NCBI RefSeq assembly: GCF_017996735.1
Contig: NZ_JAGOGJ010000048.1
Coordinates: forward strand, 1-45,176
Direction: 5' to 3'
From: Niveispirillum sp.
GTDB taxonomy: Bacteria > Pseudomonadota > Alphaproteobacteria > Azospirillales > Azospirillaceae
DNA: 45,176 nucleotides
A model generated the notes under the pieces. That model had not been told where the DNA came from and searched no databases. It saw nothing but the letters and a program-made list of their open reading frames with translations. A program made the translations under genes and the position numbers. Below, piece by piece: positions 17,405 to 24,777 of the stretch (position 1 is its first letter; every line of letters starts with the position of its first letter).

Positions 17405-17962
17405 TCAAAGGCCGCGCGCCAGCCGTTCCAGGCGCTGGCGTTCCTGTTGGCGGGTCAGGTCCAGAAGGTTGCGGCGTTTCAGGGATTCCTCCTCGTCCGT
17501 CAGGGCGGACAGTTTCAGGCTGTCCAGCCGGGCCGCATTCTCCTTCTCCTCGGCGGCGGCGCGCTCGCGGCCCAGGATGACGGCTTCGCCCGATCCGTCG
17601 GCACTGCCGATGCCCTGGGCACCCAGTTGCGCGCGCAGGCTGCCCGTCTCCTGCCGCAGGGAACGGCCGCGCCGTGCCTCGGCGATCTCGCTTTCGGCCT
17701 GGATACGGGCGGTGGTGCGGGTGTTGCGCTGTTGCAGATCGTCCAGATCGGCCGCCTGACGGGCGGCCAGATCCGCATCCTCCACCGCCTTTTCGGCGTC
17801 CAGGATTTCGCGTTCCTTCTTCTTGCGCTTCGACTTGGTGATGCCCAGCAGGTCCTTGGCCTGGTTGGTGGTGTTCACCAGATCGGTGGCGGCCTTGATA
17901 TAGGAACTGCCGGGTGCCGAATGGCTCAGCACCATCAGCGCCGGGGTCGTGATCCCGCCCAT
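17405..17962 (-). CDS. Probable phage internal virion protein (T7 gp14-like)
   Basis: The 185-residue protein is mostly helical and highly charged. After a short N-terminal segment it has a long Lys/Arg/Glu-rich coiled coil (residues 45-115), then RAQLGAQGIGSADGSGEAVILGRERA and another helix. The sequence around GAQGI...GSG matches the pattern of small podoviral internal core proteins, which follow the tail-tube genes as here. In T7 such proteins leave the head during infection and build the channel through the cell envelope. Its ATG overlaps the tail tube B stop (TGATG). The larger partners gp15 and gp16 are absent; only 42 bases separate it from the tailspike. Confidence 0.6.
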   Translation of the reverse strand: MGGITTPALMVLSHSAPGSSYIKAATDLVNTTNQAKDLLGITKSKRKKKEREILDAEKAVEDADLAARQAADLDDLQQRNTRTTARIQAESEIAEARRGRSLRQETGSLRAQLGAQGIGSADGSGEAVILGRERAAAEEKENAARLDSLKLSALTDEEESLKRRNLLDLTRQQERQRLERLARGL

Positions 17963-19857
17963 CAGTCATTCACCTTCAGTTCGTGGGTTACGGACAGCAG
18001 CGTGAAAGGCAGTGGCCTTTCCTCCGTGATGCGCCAGGGCGGCGTGGCCCGGCTGGTCTGCCAGCCGATGCCGGTCAGCCGCCGGTCGCCGGTGAAGGCC
18101 GGGGCGGGGCTGTCGGCCAATGCGGGGCCGGTGGCGCGCCGCAACGGCACCTCCACCGGCCCCCGCCCCAGGTCGGCGCGCAGCGCGGGCGTGTCCTTCA
18201 AACGGAAAGTGACCGCCAGCAGGCGCGCGCGCCGTCCCTGTCCCTCCGCCGCCAGCAGGTTGGGCGGCATGGGTTCGATCTCATGGGTGAAGGACAGGCC
18301 CGCCTGGACCTGCCGGGCGGCGGCGGGCAGGCGGATGCGCCCCGCCGCCACGGGCGCGACCGGCACCACGGCGCCGTCGGCCAGCACCGCCACCTGCCGC
18401 CCGTCCAGATGCTCCAGACCGGCCCAGCGGGCCGTGGCACTGTCCACCGTCCCCGACAGGCCGGCATCGACATGCAGCCCATCGTCCCACACCTCCACCG
18501 ACACGGCTCCATCGCGGTTGACCAGCCAGTAGAGATGCGGTCCCACCTGTGCCGTGGACAGGATGCGGCCGCCCGTGACCAGCCGCACCCAGGCGCGGAT
18601 CTGTTCAGTGCGGTACAGCGTCAGGACCGCCAGCGTCCCGTCCGACTGCACCGCAAGCAGCAGACGGCGGCGGCGGTCATATTCCAGATCGACCGTGCCG
18701 GGCAGGATGGGGCGTGTGGTCAGGGTCAGGTCGGCCGCCGAATAGGATTGTTCCAGATCGGTCCACAGGAAATCGCGGATCGACCCGTCACCGGCCGCGA
18801 ACAGGGTTCCGCCCTCGATCTCCTGCGGGGGGATGTTGCGGGCGGCGACACTGCCGATGCGGGTCTGCCGGTCCAGCCGGATGGCGGTGGGGGTCAGGGG
18901 AACGCCCGTCACCGCCCATTCCCCGCCCGTGGTGAAAACCTGCAGGTGACGCCCGGAATAGACGGCGCGGATCGGGTTCACCTCATCCGACAGGATGGCG
19001 AATTCGATGGCGCTGTCATCCTCGCCCTCGCCCAGGTCGAAATTGAACAGGTCGCCCGATTTCGACAGCCAGAGCCGGTTGGGCAGGTCACGCGCCCCGC
19101 CGATGACCAGCCGGTCCTGGTGGAACGCCACGGACAGAGGCCAGCCGCGTTGCGGGCTGAACGCCGCCTCGTCCCAATCCAGGGTCGGGTTGGTGTGGGG
19201 CAGGGTGTCGGCCAGATCGATCTCCGCTTCCCGGCCCGACCGCACCGCCGCGATGCGGCCCGGCTTGCGGTGGATGCGGAAGGGGGCGCCTTCGTGATCC
19301 GGCGTGAAGAAGGGGGCCGAGGCGCGCAGCCTGACACGGCCCGTCACGCCCGACGGCGTCAGGGTGATGGAAGCATCGGCGAAGCGGTAGAAGGGGATGC
19401 GCGGCCGCCCCTCCTCCTCCGCGAAGGTCCAGGGCTCGACCGTCCACTGGCCGGGGCCGGTCCGGCTGATGCGGCGCGGTTCGATATCGGGGTGGCAGAC
19501 CAGCAGCACATCCCCGCTCTGGGCCCAGTTCAGGTTCGCCAACTGCTCCCCTGTCCAAGGCGCCGGCAGGCTTGCCTGCAACATGTCATTCCCGAAAACG
19601 GAAACCAGCCGGTCGGTCAGCACCAGCAGATAGGTCTGTTCGGTGTTGAAGGTGAAGGGGATCAGGCGGCCCGGTCCCGGCACATGGGCGATGAAACCCG
19701 TGCCGGGCCGGCGCGTGATGCCGCCCGTGGGCTCGATCAGCACATTGGTCAGGGTCAGGGCCCCATTCTCGAACGCGGCCAGATCCCCCCGTCCCAGCAG
19801 GTCGGGGCTGACGCAGCCACCGGTGAAGCTGGTCTTCACAGCTTTCAGGCGGGTCAT
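17962..19857 (-). CDS. Phage tail tubular protein B-like (nozzle) protein
   Basis: The 631-residue protein opens with SFTGGCVSPDLLGRGDLAAFENGA, followed by NVLIEPTGGITRRPGTGFIA and LIPFTFNTEQTYLLVL. This signature marks the beta-propeller nozzle proteins of short-tailed phages (T7 gp12-like), which extend the portal ring and hold the spikes. Gene position after tail tube A and before an internal protein agrees. The start overlaps the previous stop (ATGA). No frameshift or stop is present. Assignment rests on these recalled signatures and on gene order. Confidence 0.82.
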   Translation of the reverse strand: MTRLKAVKTSFTGGCVSPDLLGRGDLAAFENGALTLTNVLIEPTGGITRRPGTGFIAHVPGPGRLIPFTFNTEQTYLLVLTDRLVSVFGNDMLQASLPAPWTGEQLANLNWAQSGDVLLVCHPDIEPRRISRTGPGQWTVEPWTFAEEEGRPRIPFYRFADASITLTPSGVTGRVRLRASAPFFTPDHEGAPFRIHRKPGRIAAVRSGREAEIDLADTLPHTNPTLDWDEAAFSPQRGWPLSVAFHQDRLVIGGARDLPNRLWLSKSGDLFNFDLGEGEDDSAIEFAILSDEVNPIRAVYSGRHLQVFTTGGEWAVTGVPLTPTAIRLDRQTRIGSVAARNIPPQEIEGGTLFAAGDGSIRDFLWTDLEQSYSAADLTLTTRPILPGTVDLEYDRRRRLLLAVQSDGTLAVLTLYRTEQIRAWVRLVTGGRILSTAQVGPHLYWLVNRDGAVSVEVWDDGLHVDAGLSGTVDSATARWAGLEHLDGRQVAVLADGAVVPVAPVAAGRIRLPAAARQVQAGLSFTHEIEPMPPNLLAAEGQGRRARLLAVTFRLKDTPALRADLGRGPVEVPLRRATGPALADSPAPAFTGDRRLTGIGWQTSRATPPWRITEERPLPFTLLSVTHELKVND

Positions 19858-20426
19858 GACAGGCGGGCCTCGATCAGGGTGAAATCGGTGAACCCGTCCT
19901 GACTGTCCTGGGAGACATCGGTCAGGCGGGCGCGGCGGAATTCCGTCTCGGCACTTTTCAGCAGGGTCTCGGCCCGTGACGTGTTCTCCGTCAGGGGCAC
20001 GCAGAATTCAGCCGCCAGCCGGGCGATCAGCAGCGCATCGAAGAAGGCGGGAAACAGCCCCTCCGCGACGCGGGCCACATAGGTCAGGGTGACGCCATCG
20101 GCATCGGCCAGCAGGTCGCGGCCCTGGATACGATAGGACAGGCCCCGCCCCCGCCCGCCGCAGCCCAGCGACAGGGCCCGCAGGAAATCATCCGGCAGGG
20201 CGAAGGCGTGGGTGAAGTCGGCGGGCGGCGCATCGGCCCGCCGCACCAGCGCCGCCTGACGCGTGGCGAAGCTCCAGCCATGGGCCGCCAGCAAGGCGTC
20301 ACGGGTGGGGGCATAAAGGGCCGCGGCCAGTTCCGCTTCGGCGGTGCCGTCCTGGAAAGAGGTGATCGGATTGGCCCCGATCTTCAACAGCGCACGGGCG
20401 CACAGCCCGACAGCGGAATAGGCCAT
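19854..20426 (-). CDS. Phage tail tubular protein A-like (adaptor) protein
   Basis: The 190-residue protein shows the gp11-like adaptor pattern: SAVGLCARALLKIGANPITSF near the start, LYAPTRDALLAAHGWSFATRQAAL, then FALPDDFLRAL and a helical tail. In T7-like particles twelve copies bind beneath the portal and connect it to the nozzle. It overlaps the nozzle gene by ATGA. It is separated from the preceding 89-residue gene by about 300 bp holding a repeat element, the only large gap in the module. No portal gene accompanies it. Confidence 0.82.
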   Translation of the reverse strand: MAYSAVGLCARALLKIGANPITSFQDGTAEAELAAALYAPTRDALLAAHGWSFATRQAALVRRADAPPADFTHAFALPDDFLRALSLGCGGRGRGLSYRIQGRDLLADADGVTLTYVARVAEGLFPAFFDALLIARLAAEFCVPLTENTSRAETLLKSAETEFRRARLTDVSQDSQDGFTDFTLIEARLS

Positions 20427-20726
20427 GGGGGGGACTCCGGTTGCCGCCCCCCTTCGTCATTCCATTCAGACGTTTCCCATGATCGGCGCTCTAAAGCTCC
20501 TGTCCCGCCCTTTCTGCGTCATTCCCGCGTAAGCGGGAACCCAGCGTCGAGCGGCGACAGCCGCGACATGACTCATATCGGCGCTGACCGCGCCTCATGC
20601 TGGGTCCCCGCTTTCGCGGGGATGACGGTAGAGAGGGGGGCAAGAGGGTAGCCAAACATCTGAAATGTCTGCCGGCATGACGCGGGGGGCGGAAAAGGGG
20701 AAAGGGTGGGAAGAGAACCCGACGGA
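20427..20726. other. Intergenic gap inside the phage module
   Basis: This 300-bp stretch holds the 111-bp inverted-repeat element described separately and otherwise no gene. Apparent frames on both strands are translations of the repeat. No clear promoter or terminator was found for the downstream tail genes. Confidence 0.6.
20517..20627. repeat. REP/MITE-like inverted-repeat element
   Basis: Two 29-base arms (20517-20545 and 20599-20627) are inverted copies with three mismatches. Each arm is itself a small hairpin of the CCCGCGTAAGCGGG type. The core TCATTCCCGCG...GCGGGAA.CCAG matches a repeat family I know from many proteobacterial genomes, where it is dispersed between genes. It probably inserted after the phage genes had entered the chromosome. 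No obvious target-site duplication was identified. Confidence 0.75.
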
Positions 20727-20996
20727 TCAATCCGTGTCGGCCGTTCCCACCTGGGTCACGTCGGCGGTGTCGACCGTGCCGCCGGCATTGGCATTGACCA
20801 GGAAGATGCCGGACACCGGCGTGCCGCCCACGCCGGTATTGGCCAGGATCATGTCGCCCAGGCGCAGCATATGGCTGGCCGCGTTGAAATATCCGGCGGC
20901 GCGCACGGCGGTGTGGGCATCGGGCGTGCTGTAATGCCAGAGTGTGAAGCCATTGGCATAGGCAAGGACCGACAGGTCCCGCGGCAGATAGGACAT
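20727..20996 (-). CDS. Small phage protein downstream of capsid, possible decoration protein
   Basis: The 89-residue protein has a compact beta-rich look: LSVLAYANGFTLWHY, AAGYFNAASHMLRLGDMILA, VGGTPVSGIFLVNANAGG. I recall similar small proteins next to podoviral capsid genes, but know no proven role; a capsid decoration or head-completion function is a guess. Its Shine-Dalgarno AAGGAG is formed by the last codons of the capsid gene (21005-21002 region), eight bases before the ATG at 20996, so the two are translationally linked. Longer frames starting upstream run inside the capsid gene and are rejected. Confidence 0.72.
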   Translation of the reverse strand: MSYLPRDLSVLAYANGFTLWHYSTPDAHTAVRAAGYFNAASHMLRLGDMILANTGVGGTPVSGIFLVNANAGGTVDTADVTQVGTADTD

Positions 20997-21001
20997 GGCG
21001 G

Positions 21002-21820
21002 TTACTCCTTGCAGCGCAGGGTGACGACGCCGGTGGCGTCGATCAGGGCCGCGCCCTGCGACATCATGTTGTTGACAAAATGCGCGGCGCGATCGCCGTG
21101 CCAGGTGATGTCGCTGGATACGTCGGCCCCGCTGGCATGGCCCACGGCGGTCTTGTGGTACCAGTGACAGAGGCGGACATTGCCGGCGCCAAGCGTCAGG
21201 CCCGAATGCGGCATCCACAGCGTGCCCAGCCAACGTTTGGCCTGGGTCCCGCGCCAGGGCAGTTCATCCTCGCCGACATAGTCGGAATTGGCGAACTCCT
21301 CGATGCCCAGCAACTGGCTCCACTGTTTCCAGCCAACGACGGCATAGCGCTGGCCGTCATCGGGCACATCGGCGCCGCCCATCATCTCGAACGCCGCCAG
21401 GATCTTTTCCTTGGTCAGGCCATCCGTATCGGCACCGGCATAGCGGGCACCGGTATCCAGGCGGCCGATGATCAGCTCATCGGTCTTGCGGCCCAGCGCA
21501 TAGGCGCCGGCATTGGCGATGACGCTGCGCTCGTCGATATTGGTCTTCAGCTCATCCAGCTTGTCGACCCAGTCGCCGGCATAATAGTCGAGCAGGGCGC
21601 ATTCGACGGTGCCGTGGTCCAGGTTCATGACCGGGACATTGCCATGGCGCGACTTTGTGCTGGCCACACCCTTGCCGACCTTCTGGAAGACGGTGGTGGC
21701 GCCCTTCACATTGTTCTTGGACCGCACGGTGGCGCGCAGCTTCGAACCCAGGCGCTGATAGGCTTCGTGTACCTCGCGCTCATACTGCTTCACGAACGAT
21801 TTCTCGATGTCGGTGGACAT
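21002..21820 (-). CDS. Phage major capsid protein
   Basis: The 272-residue protein matches short HK97-fold capsid proteins of podoviruses: FVKQYEREVHEAYQRLGSKLRATV at the N-terminus, FQKVGKGVASTKSRHGNVP, YYAGDWVDKLDELKTNIDERSV, and a C-terminal LCHWYHKTAVGHASG and ITWHGDRAAHFVNN. GAGG lies about seven bases before the ATG. It is the first gene of the module; the portal and scaffold genes that should precede it are missing. No maturation protease is nearby, as in T7. The frame is intact. Confidence 0.85.
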   Translation of the reverse strand: MSTDIEKSFVKQYEREVHEAYQRLGSKLRATVRSKNNVKGATTVFQKVGKGVASTKSRHGNVPVMNLDHGTVECALLDYYAGDWVDKLDELKTNIDERSVIANAGAYALGRKTDELIIGRLDTGARYAGADTDGLTKEKILAAFEMMGGADVPDDGQRYAVVGWKQWSQLLGIEEFANSDYVGEDELPWRGTQAKRWLGTLWMPHSGLTLGAGNVRLCHWYHKTAVGHASGADVSSDITWHGDRAAHFVNNMMSQGAALIDATGVVTLRCKE

Positions 21821-22130
21821 CCTGGGACCTCATTCCTGTCATGATGGCAGCCGTCGCGGTTGCCGGAACGGGGTCCGGCCGCATGTCGGGCAGCGATGGG
21901 GGGAGGGCAGGCCCGGTGGCGCATCCGGTCGCCGACCGTTCATATCAACGGTTGCCGGCGCCGGGCCTCTGGTCTGACCCATGGGGAGGATGGATGGAAC
22001 AAGGCCGCCGCCGGTGGATCACCGTGGACGCGGCTCGGGCCTTGGTGAGAACAGATATAGGATTATTTTCAGGTATTCGTCAACAATAAATCGAATGAAT
22101 ATATCAATATGCAAGTATTGGCATATAATT
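21821..22130. other. Leader of the phage module and AT-rich edge
   Basis: No gene was found in these 310 bases. The part nearest the capsid gene is GC-rich and includes an inverted repeat, ACCGTT-N6-AACGGT (21935-21952). The last 90 bases (about 22045-22135) are strikingly AT-rich compared with everything around and contain a promoter-like sequence reading toward the phage genes. This may be the junction between phage and host DNA. Confidence 0.5.
22054..22083 (-). promoter_or_regulatory. Putative sigma-70 promoter for the phage module
   Basis: On the minus strand TTGACG (22083-22078) is followed after 18 bases by TATATC (22059-22054). It is about 235 bp upstream of the capsid start and is the only close match to a housekeeping promoter in this leader. 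Activity is inferred. Confidence 0.4.
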
Positions 22131-23528
22131 CTATGCAGGCCCCGTGAAGCGCAGTTCCACCTTCAGGCCCGGCGCCGCCGCATCGGGCCGCGCATCGGTC
22201 AGTGTCAGTTGGGCATCGTGCAGCCGGGCCACGGCGGCGACCAGCGACAGGCCCAGCCCATGGCCGGGCGTGCCGCGATGGGCCTCCAGCCGCACGAATC
22301 GCTCCAGCACCTTGTCGCGCTGGTCGGCGGGGATGCCCGGCCCCTGGTCGGCCACCCACAGCAGCGGCCGTCCATTCTCGGTCCCCGCCGCGACGGTGAC
22401 ATGCCCCTGTCCGGGACTGTATTTCACGGCATTCTCGATCAGGTTGCTGATCAACTGGGCCAGAAGCTGGCGGCTGCCGCTGACAAGGATGGGTTCCGGC
22501 GCCGACACATCCATGGACAGGCCCCGCTCCTCGGCCAGCGGCGTGTAAAGCTCCGCCACCTCCGCCGCCAGGGCCGCCAGGTCCACAGGCTCGAAATCGG
22601 TGCGGGCCCGGCCCGTCTCCGCCGCCGCAATGGTCAGGATGGCGTTGAACACACCCAGAAGCCGGTCGATCTCGGCAATGGCCTGCTCCAGGGTGGTGAA
22701 CTGCGCCTCCGACAGGTCCTCGTCCAACTGCGCCAGTTCCAGCCGTGCCCGCAGCCGGGACAGCGGCGTGCGCAGGTCGTGGGCCACATTGTCGGTCACC
22801 TGCCGCATGCCCAGCATCAGGCGGCCGATTTCGTCCAGCATGCGGTTCAGCTTGGTGACCAGCCGGTCGATCTCGTCGCCCGAGCCCGTGACGGCCATGC
22901 GGTCGGCAAAGGAACCGGCCGTGATACGGTCGATGGTGCGGTTGATGCTCTCGATACGCTCCGCCACCCGCCGGCTCATATAGACGGCGCCCAGCATGCC
23001 CACCGCGAAGGCCAGCGACACGGCCCAGATCAGGCCGGTCAGCAATTGACCGCGCAGCAGGTAACGGTCGGTCATGTCATGCCCGACCAGCATCCAGCCG
23101 ATGCCCTCGATGGGCAGGATCACGGCCACGGCCTGACGCTTGCGGCCCGGTTCCTTGCGCGATTTGATGTCGAATTCCACCCAGCCGGGTCCCGGATCGC
23201 CCGATGGCCAATTGGCCAGATTGCCGGCGATGACGTCACGGCCGGGCGTGGTCAGGGCATAGATCATGTCGGTCCGCCCGTCTGACGCGCGTTCCGAAAT
23301 GATGCGCAGCAGGCCGATGCGCCCCCGTTCGTTCAGGGCGGTGGTCAGTTCCTCCACCTCGCGCAGCACGGTTTCTTCCGTGTGGCGGTTGATGAAGCCG
23401 GCCGTGAACCAGTAGACGACGGCCAGGACCACCATCACCGACAGGGTGAACAGGCCCAGATGGAAGGCCGCCAGCCGGAAGCTGGTGGTGCGCAGGAAAT
23501 TGAGGTTAAGCCGGCTCACGGATGACAT
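22131..23528 (-). CDS. Two-component sensor histidine kinase
   Basis: The 465-residue membrane kinase has one transmembrane segment at residues 22-46, a periplasmic sensor domain of about 110 residues, a second segment at 158-184, a HAMP linker, then the HisKA box NVAHDLRTPLSRLR with phospho-accepting His250. The ATPase domain shows the N box (NLIENAVKYSPG), G1 (DQGPGIP) and G2 (GHGLGLSL) motifs. Its start overlaps the end of the response-regulator gene by 23 bp, so they are co-transcribed. Resemblance is to the EnvZ/CpxA/QseC type. The divergent degP gene suggests an envelope-stress signal; the actual stimulus is unknown. Confidence 0.92.
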   Translation of the reverse strand: MSSVSRLNLNFLRTTSFRLAAFHLGLFTLSVMVVLAVVYWFTAGFINRHTEETVLREVEELTTALNERGRIGLLRIISERASDGRTDMIYALTTPGRDVIAGNLANWPSGDPGPGWVEFDIKSRKEPGRKRQAVAVILPIEGIGWMLVGHDMTDRYLLRGQLLTGLIWAVSLAFAVGMLGAVYMSRRVAERIESINRTIDRITAGSFADRMAVTGSGDEIDRLVTKLNRMLDEIGRLMLGMRQVTDNVAHDLRTPLSRLRARLELAQLDEDLSEAQFTTLEQAIAEIDRLLGVFNAILTIAAAETGRARTDFEPVDLAALAAEVAELYTPLAEERGLSMDVSAPEPILVSGSRQLLAQLISNLIENAVKYSPGQGHVTVAAGTENGRPLLWVADQGPGIPADQRDKVLERFVRLEAHRGTPGHGLGLSLVAAVARLHDAQLTLTDARPDAAAPGLKVELRFTGPA

Positions 23529-24189
23529 AGCCCGCCCCGCGTACCGTATGGATCAGGGCCACCGGATGATCCTTGTCGATCTTCTGGCGCAGGCGGGCGA
23601 TATGCACATCGATGACATTGGTCTGCGGATCGAAATGATAGTCCCAGACATTTTCCAGCAGCATGGTCCGCGTGACCACATTGCCGGCATTGCGGATCAG
23701 ATATTCCAGCAACTGGAATTCGCGCGGCAGCAGATCCACCGGCTTGCCGGCGCGTTTCACCGAACGGGCCAGCAGGTCCATCTCCAGATCGGCGATCTGC
23801 AGCTTCGTGACCGGGGCCGAACCGCCACCCTTGGCGCGGCGCTGCATGACCTCCAGCCGGGCCAGCAGCTCGGCGAAGGCAAACGGCTTGGTCAGGTAAT
23901 CATCGGCCCCGGCGCGCAGGCCCTTCACCCGGTCATCGACCGAACCCAGGGCCGACAGGACCAGCGCGGGCGTCTCGTTGCCCGTGGCGCGCAGCACCTC
24001 CAGCAGCGACAGCCCGTCGCGGCCCGGCAGCATACGGTCCACGATCAACCCGTCATAGGGTTCGGAGGCCGCCATAAACAGCCCGTCGCGGCCATTATCG
24101 GCGTGATCGACAACATGGCCGGCCTCTTTCAGGCCCTTGACCAGGTAATCGGCGGTGGCACGGTCGTCTTCGATGACAAGGATCTTCAT
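23506..24189 (-). CDS. OmpR-family response regulator
   Basis: The 227-residue protein has an N-terminal receiver with the acidic pair Glu7/Asp8/Asp9 (VIEDDRAT), phospho-acceptor Asp51 (LIVDRMLPG) and Lys in the LTKPF motif. A C-terminal winged helix follows, with DLLPREFQLLEYLIRN and NVIDVHIARLRQKID ending in RGAGYVI. It should bind DNA as a dimer when phosphorylated by the adjacent kinase. I take the ATG at 24189, ten bases after AGGA; one three codons earlier is possible. Its 5' leader is long and full of hairpins, including an intrinsic terminator about 170 bases ahead of the start. Matching dyads upstream may be its own binding sites. Confidence 0.93.
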   Translation of the reverse strand: MKILVIEDDRATADYLVKGLKEAGHVVDHADNGRDGLFMAASEPYDGLIVDRMLPGRDGLSLLEVLRATGNETPALVLSALGSVDDRVKGLRAGADDYLTKPFAFAELLARLEVMQRRAKGGGSAPVTKLQIADLEMDLLARSVKRAGKPVDLLPREFQLLEYLIRNAGNVVTRTMLLENVWDYHFDPQTNVIDVHIARLRQKIDKDHPVALIHTVRGAGYVIREPA

Positions 24190-24359
24190 GATGGGCATAT
24201 CCTAACCCCGGACGGGTTCGCTTGGGAACTCGCCAAACAACACTGCCGACACGGCTCAACCAGCGGCGCAGCCGCTGCAGGCCGGTGACCGCCGGCCCGC
24301 CGCACATGCGGCGTGAGCCAAGCCGCCGGATGGCGGCGCCCGGCGCCTGAGGGAACCTG
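24190..24359 (-). other. Hairpin-rich leader of the response-regulator gene
   Basis: No gene is seen. On the minus strand several short self-complementary segments follow one another, for example CGCCGCATGTGCGGCG and CAGCGGCTGCGCCGCTG. They would fold in an RNA leading into the response-regulator gene. GC-rich DNA favours such hairpins, so each alone is weak evidence. Confidence 0.35.
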
Positions 24360-24395
24360 AAAAAGATATGGCCGGGCGGTGGGGGCCGCCCGGCC
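24360..24395 (-). terminator. Intrinsic terminator upstream of the response-regulator gene
   Basis: A perfect 10-bp stem, GGCCGGGCGG and CCGCCCGGCC with a six-base loop, is followed on the minus strand by ATATCTTTTTC. It points toward the response regulator and lies about 170 bases before its start, so it would end a short transcript unless antitermination occurs. Confidence 0.65.
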
Positions 24396-24545
24396 ACAGG
24401 GGACGAGAGAGACTACGATGTACTAGCTCTGTGAGAGGGCGGCGGCGGGGACCGGAGAGTGGGGAAGCGGTCCCCGCCAACCTCTCATCATGGACCGAGG
24501 GGGCTGGGGGGTGTGGGGCTCGGTGCCCCGTCGATCCATGTCTGC
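24360..24545 (-). ncRNA. Candidate structured RNA ending in an intrinsic terminator
   Basis: Read on the minus strand this segment has three helices in order. First is CATGGA (24540-24535) with TCCATG (24494-24489), continued by CCGAG/CTCGG pairing after a bulge. Second is a long helix: 7 bp (24481-24487 with 24432-24438), a small internal loop, then 11 perfect bp (24468-24478 with 24444-24454). Third is a terminator (24370-24395) followed by ATATCTTTTTC. It could be a small RNA divergent from degP, or an attenuator-type leader of the two-component operon. No known family was recognised. The 5' end is not determined. Confidence 0.45.
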
Positions 24546-24582
24546 ACCTTATTGCCGGCCCGCTGACAGGACCCTTTCGGGA

Positions 24583-24602
24583 AGATGAACAAAGTTTCAT
24601 CT
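24583..24602. promoter_or_regulatory. Dyad site 1 in the degP/two-component intergenic region
   Basis: AGATGAA-N6-TTCATCT is a perfect inverted repeat whose core is GATGA-N8-TCATC. An equivalent core with the same spacing lies exactly 70 bp away. It is a candidate binding site, most simply for the adjacent response regulator, though OmpR-type proteins more often bind direct repeats. Confidence 0.45.
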
Positions 24603-24650
24603 GCGCAATCTTGAAATGGGCGGTCCCGGTTCCCACACCGTTCGGCCGGA

Positions 24651-24674
24651 GCGGATGACAGAATTTTCATCCGC
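24651..24674. promoter_or_regulatory. Dyad site 2 in the degP/two-component intergenic region
   Basis: GCGGATGA-N8-TCATCCGC is a perfect inverted repeat with 8-bp arms. It shares the GATGA-N8-TCATC core with site 1; centre-to-centre distance is 70 bp. It lies about 105 bases upstream of the degP start. Confidence 0.45.
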
Positions 24675-24777
24675 CTGTCAGTCGCCTGTGGGCAGGCCGC
24701 TGGCAGGCTGTGATCATCGAAAGCGCCGCCGGACCAAACCGGCGCCGCATGGCAGAGAAAAAAGAATGGAGACTATG

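Larger units (their letters stand above)
13056..22090 (-). mobile_element. Incomplete T7-type (podovirus) late-gene module
   Basis: Eight consecutive minus-strand genes follow the order of T7 late genes: capsid, small protein, tail tube A, tail tube B, internal protein, tail fibre/spike, large terminase and a lysis-type hydrolase. Most junctions in the central part are ATGA or TGATG overlaps. Portal, scaffold, small terminase, long internal core proteins, RNA polymerase, replication genes and integrase are not present; host-type genes adjoin both sides. No attachment-site duplication was identified. All eight frames are open. Boundaries are approximate: the right one is placed at the AT-rich patch. 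Confidence 0.8.

Noticed and set aside
15830..18532. 900-codon open frame on the plus strand
   Set aside because: It is antisense to the tailspike, internal protein and nozzle genes. The product is His/Gly/Gln-rich without any fold signature, while the minus frames carry clear phage motifs.
20208..20730. Short frames on both strands containing HSRVSGNP, CWVPAFAGMT or GSRLRGND
   Set aside because: These strings are the well-known spurious translations of the inverted-repeat element at 20517-20627.
20997..21233. Upstream extension of the 89-residue phage gene
   Set aside because: The extension lies within the capsid gene in another frame; the ATG at 20996 has a good Shine-Dalgarno.
24488..24670. 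60-codon minus-strand frame upstream of the response regulator
   Set aside because: It has no ribosome site or recognisable composition and overlaps the dyads and the folded RNA segment, so a non-coding reading is preferred.
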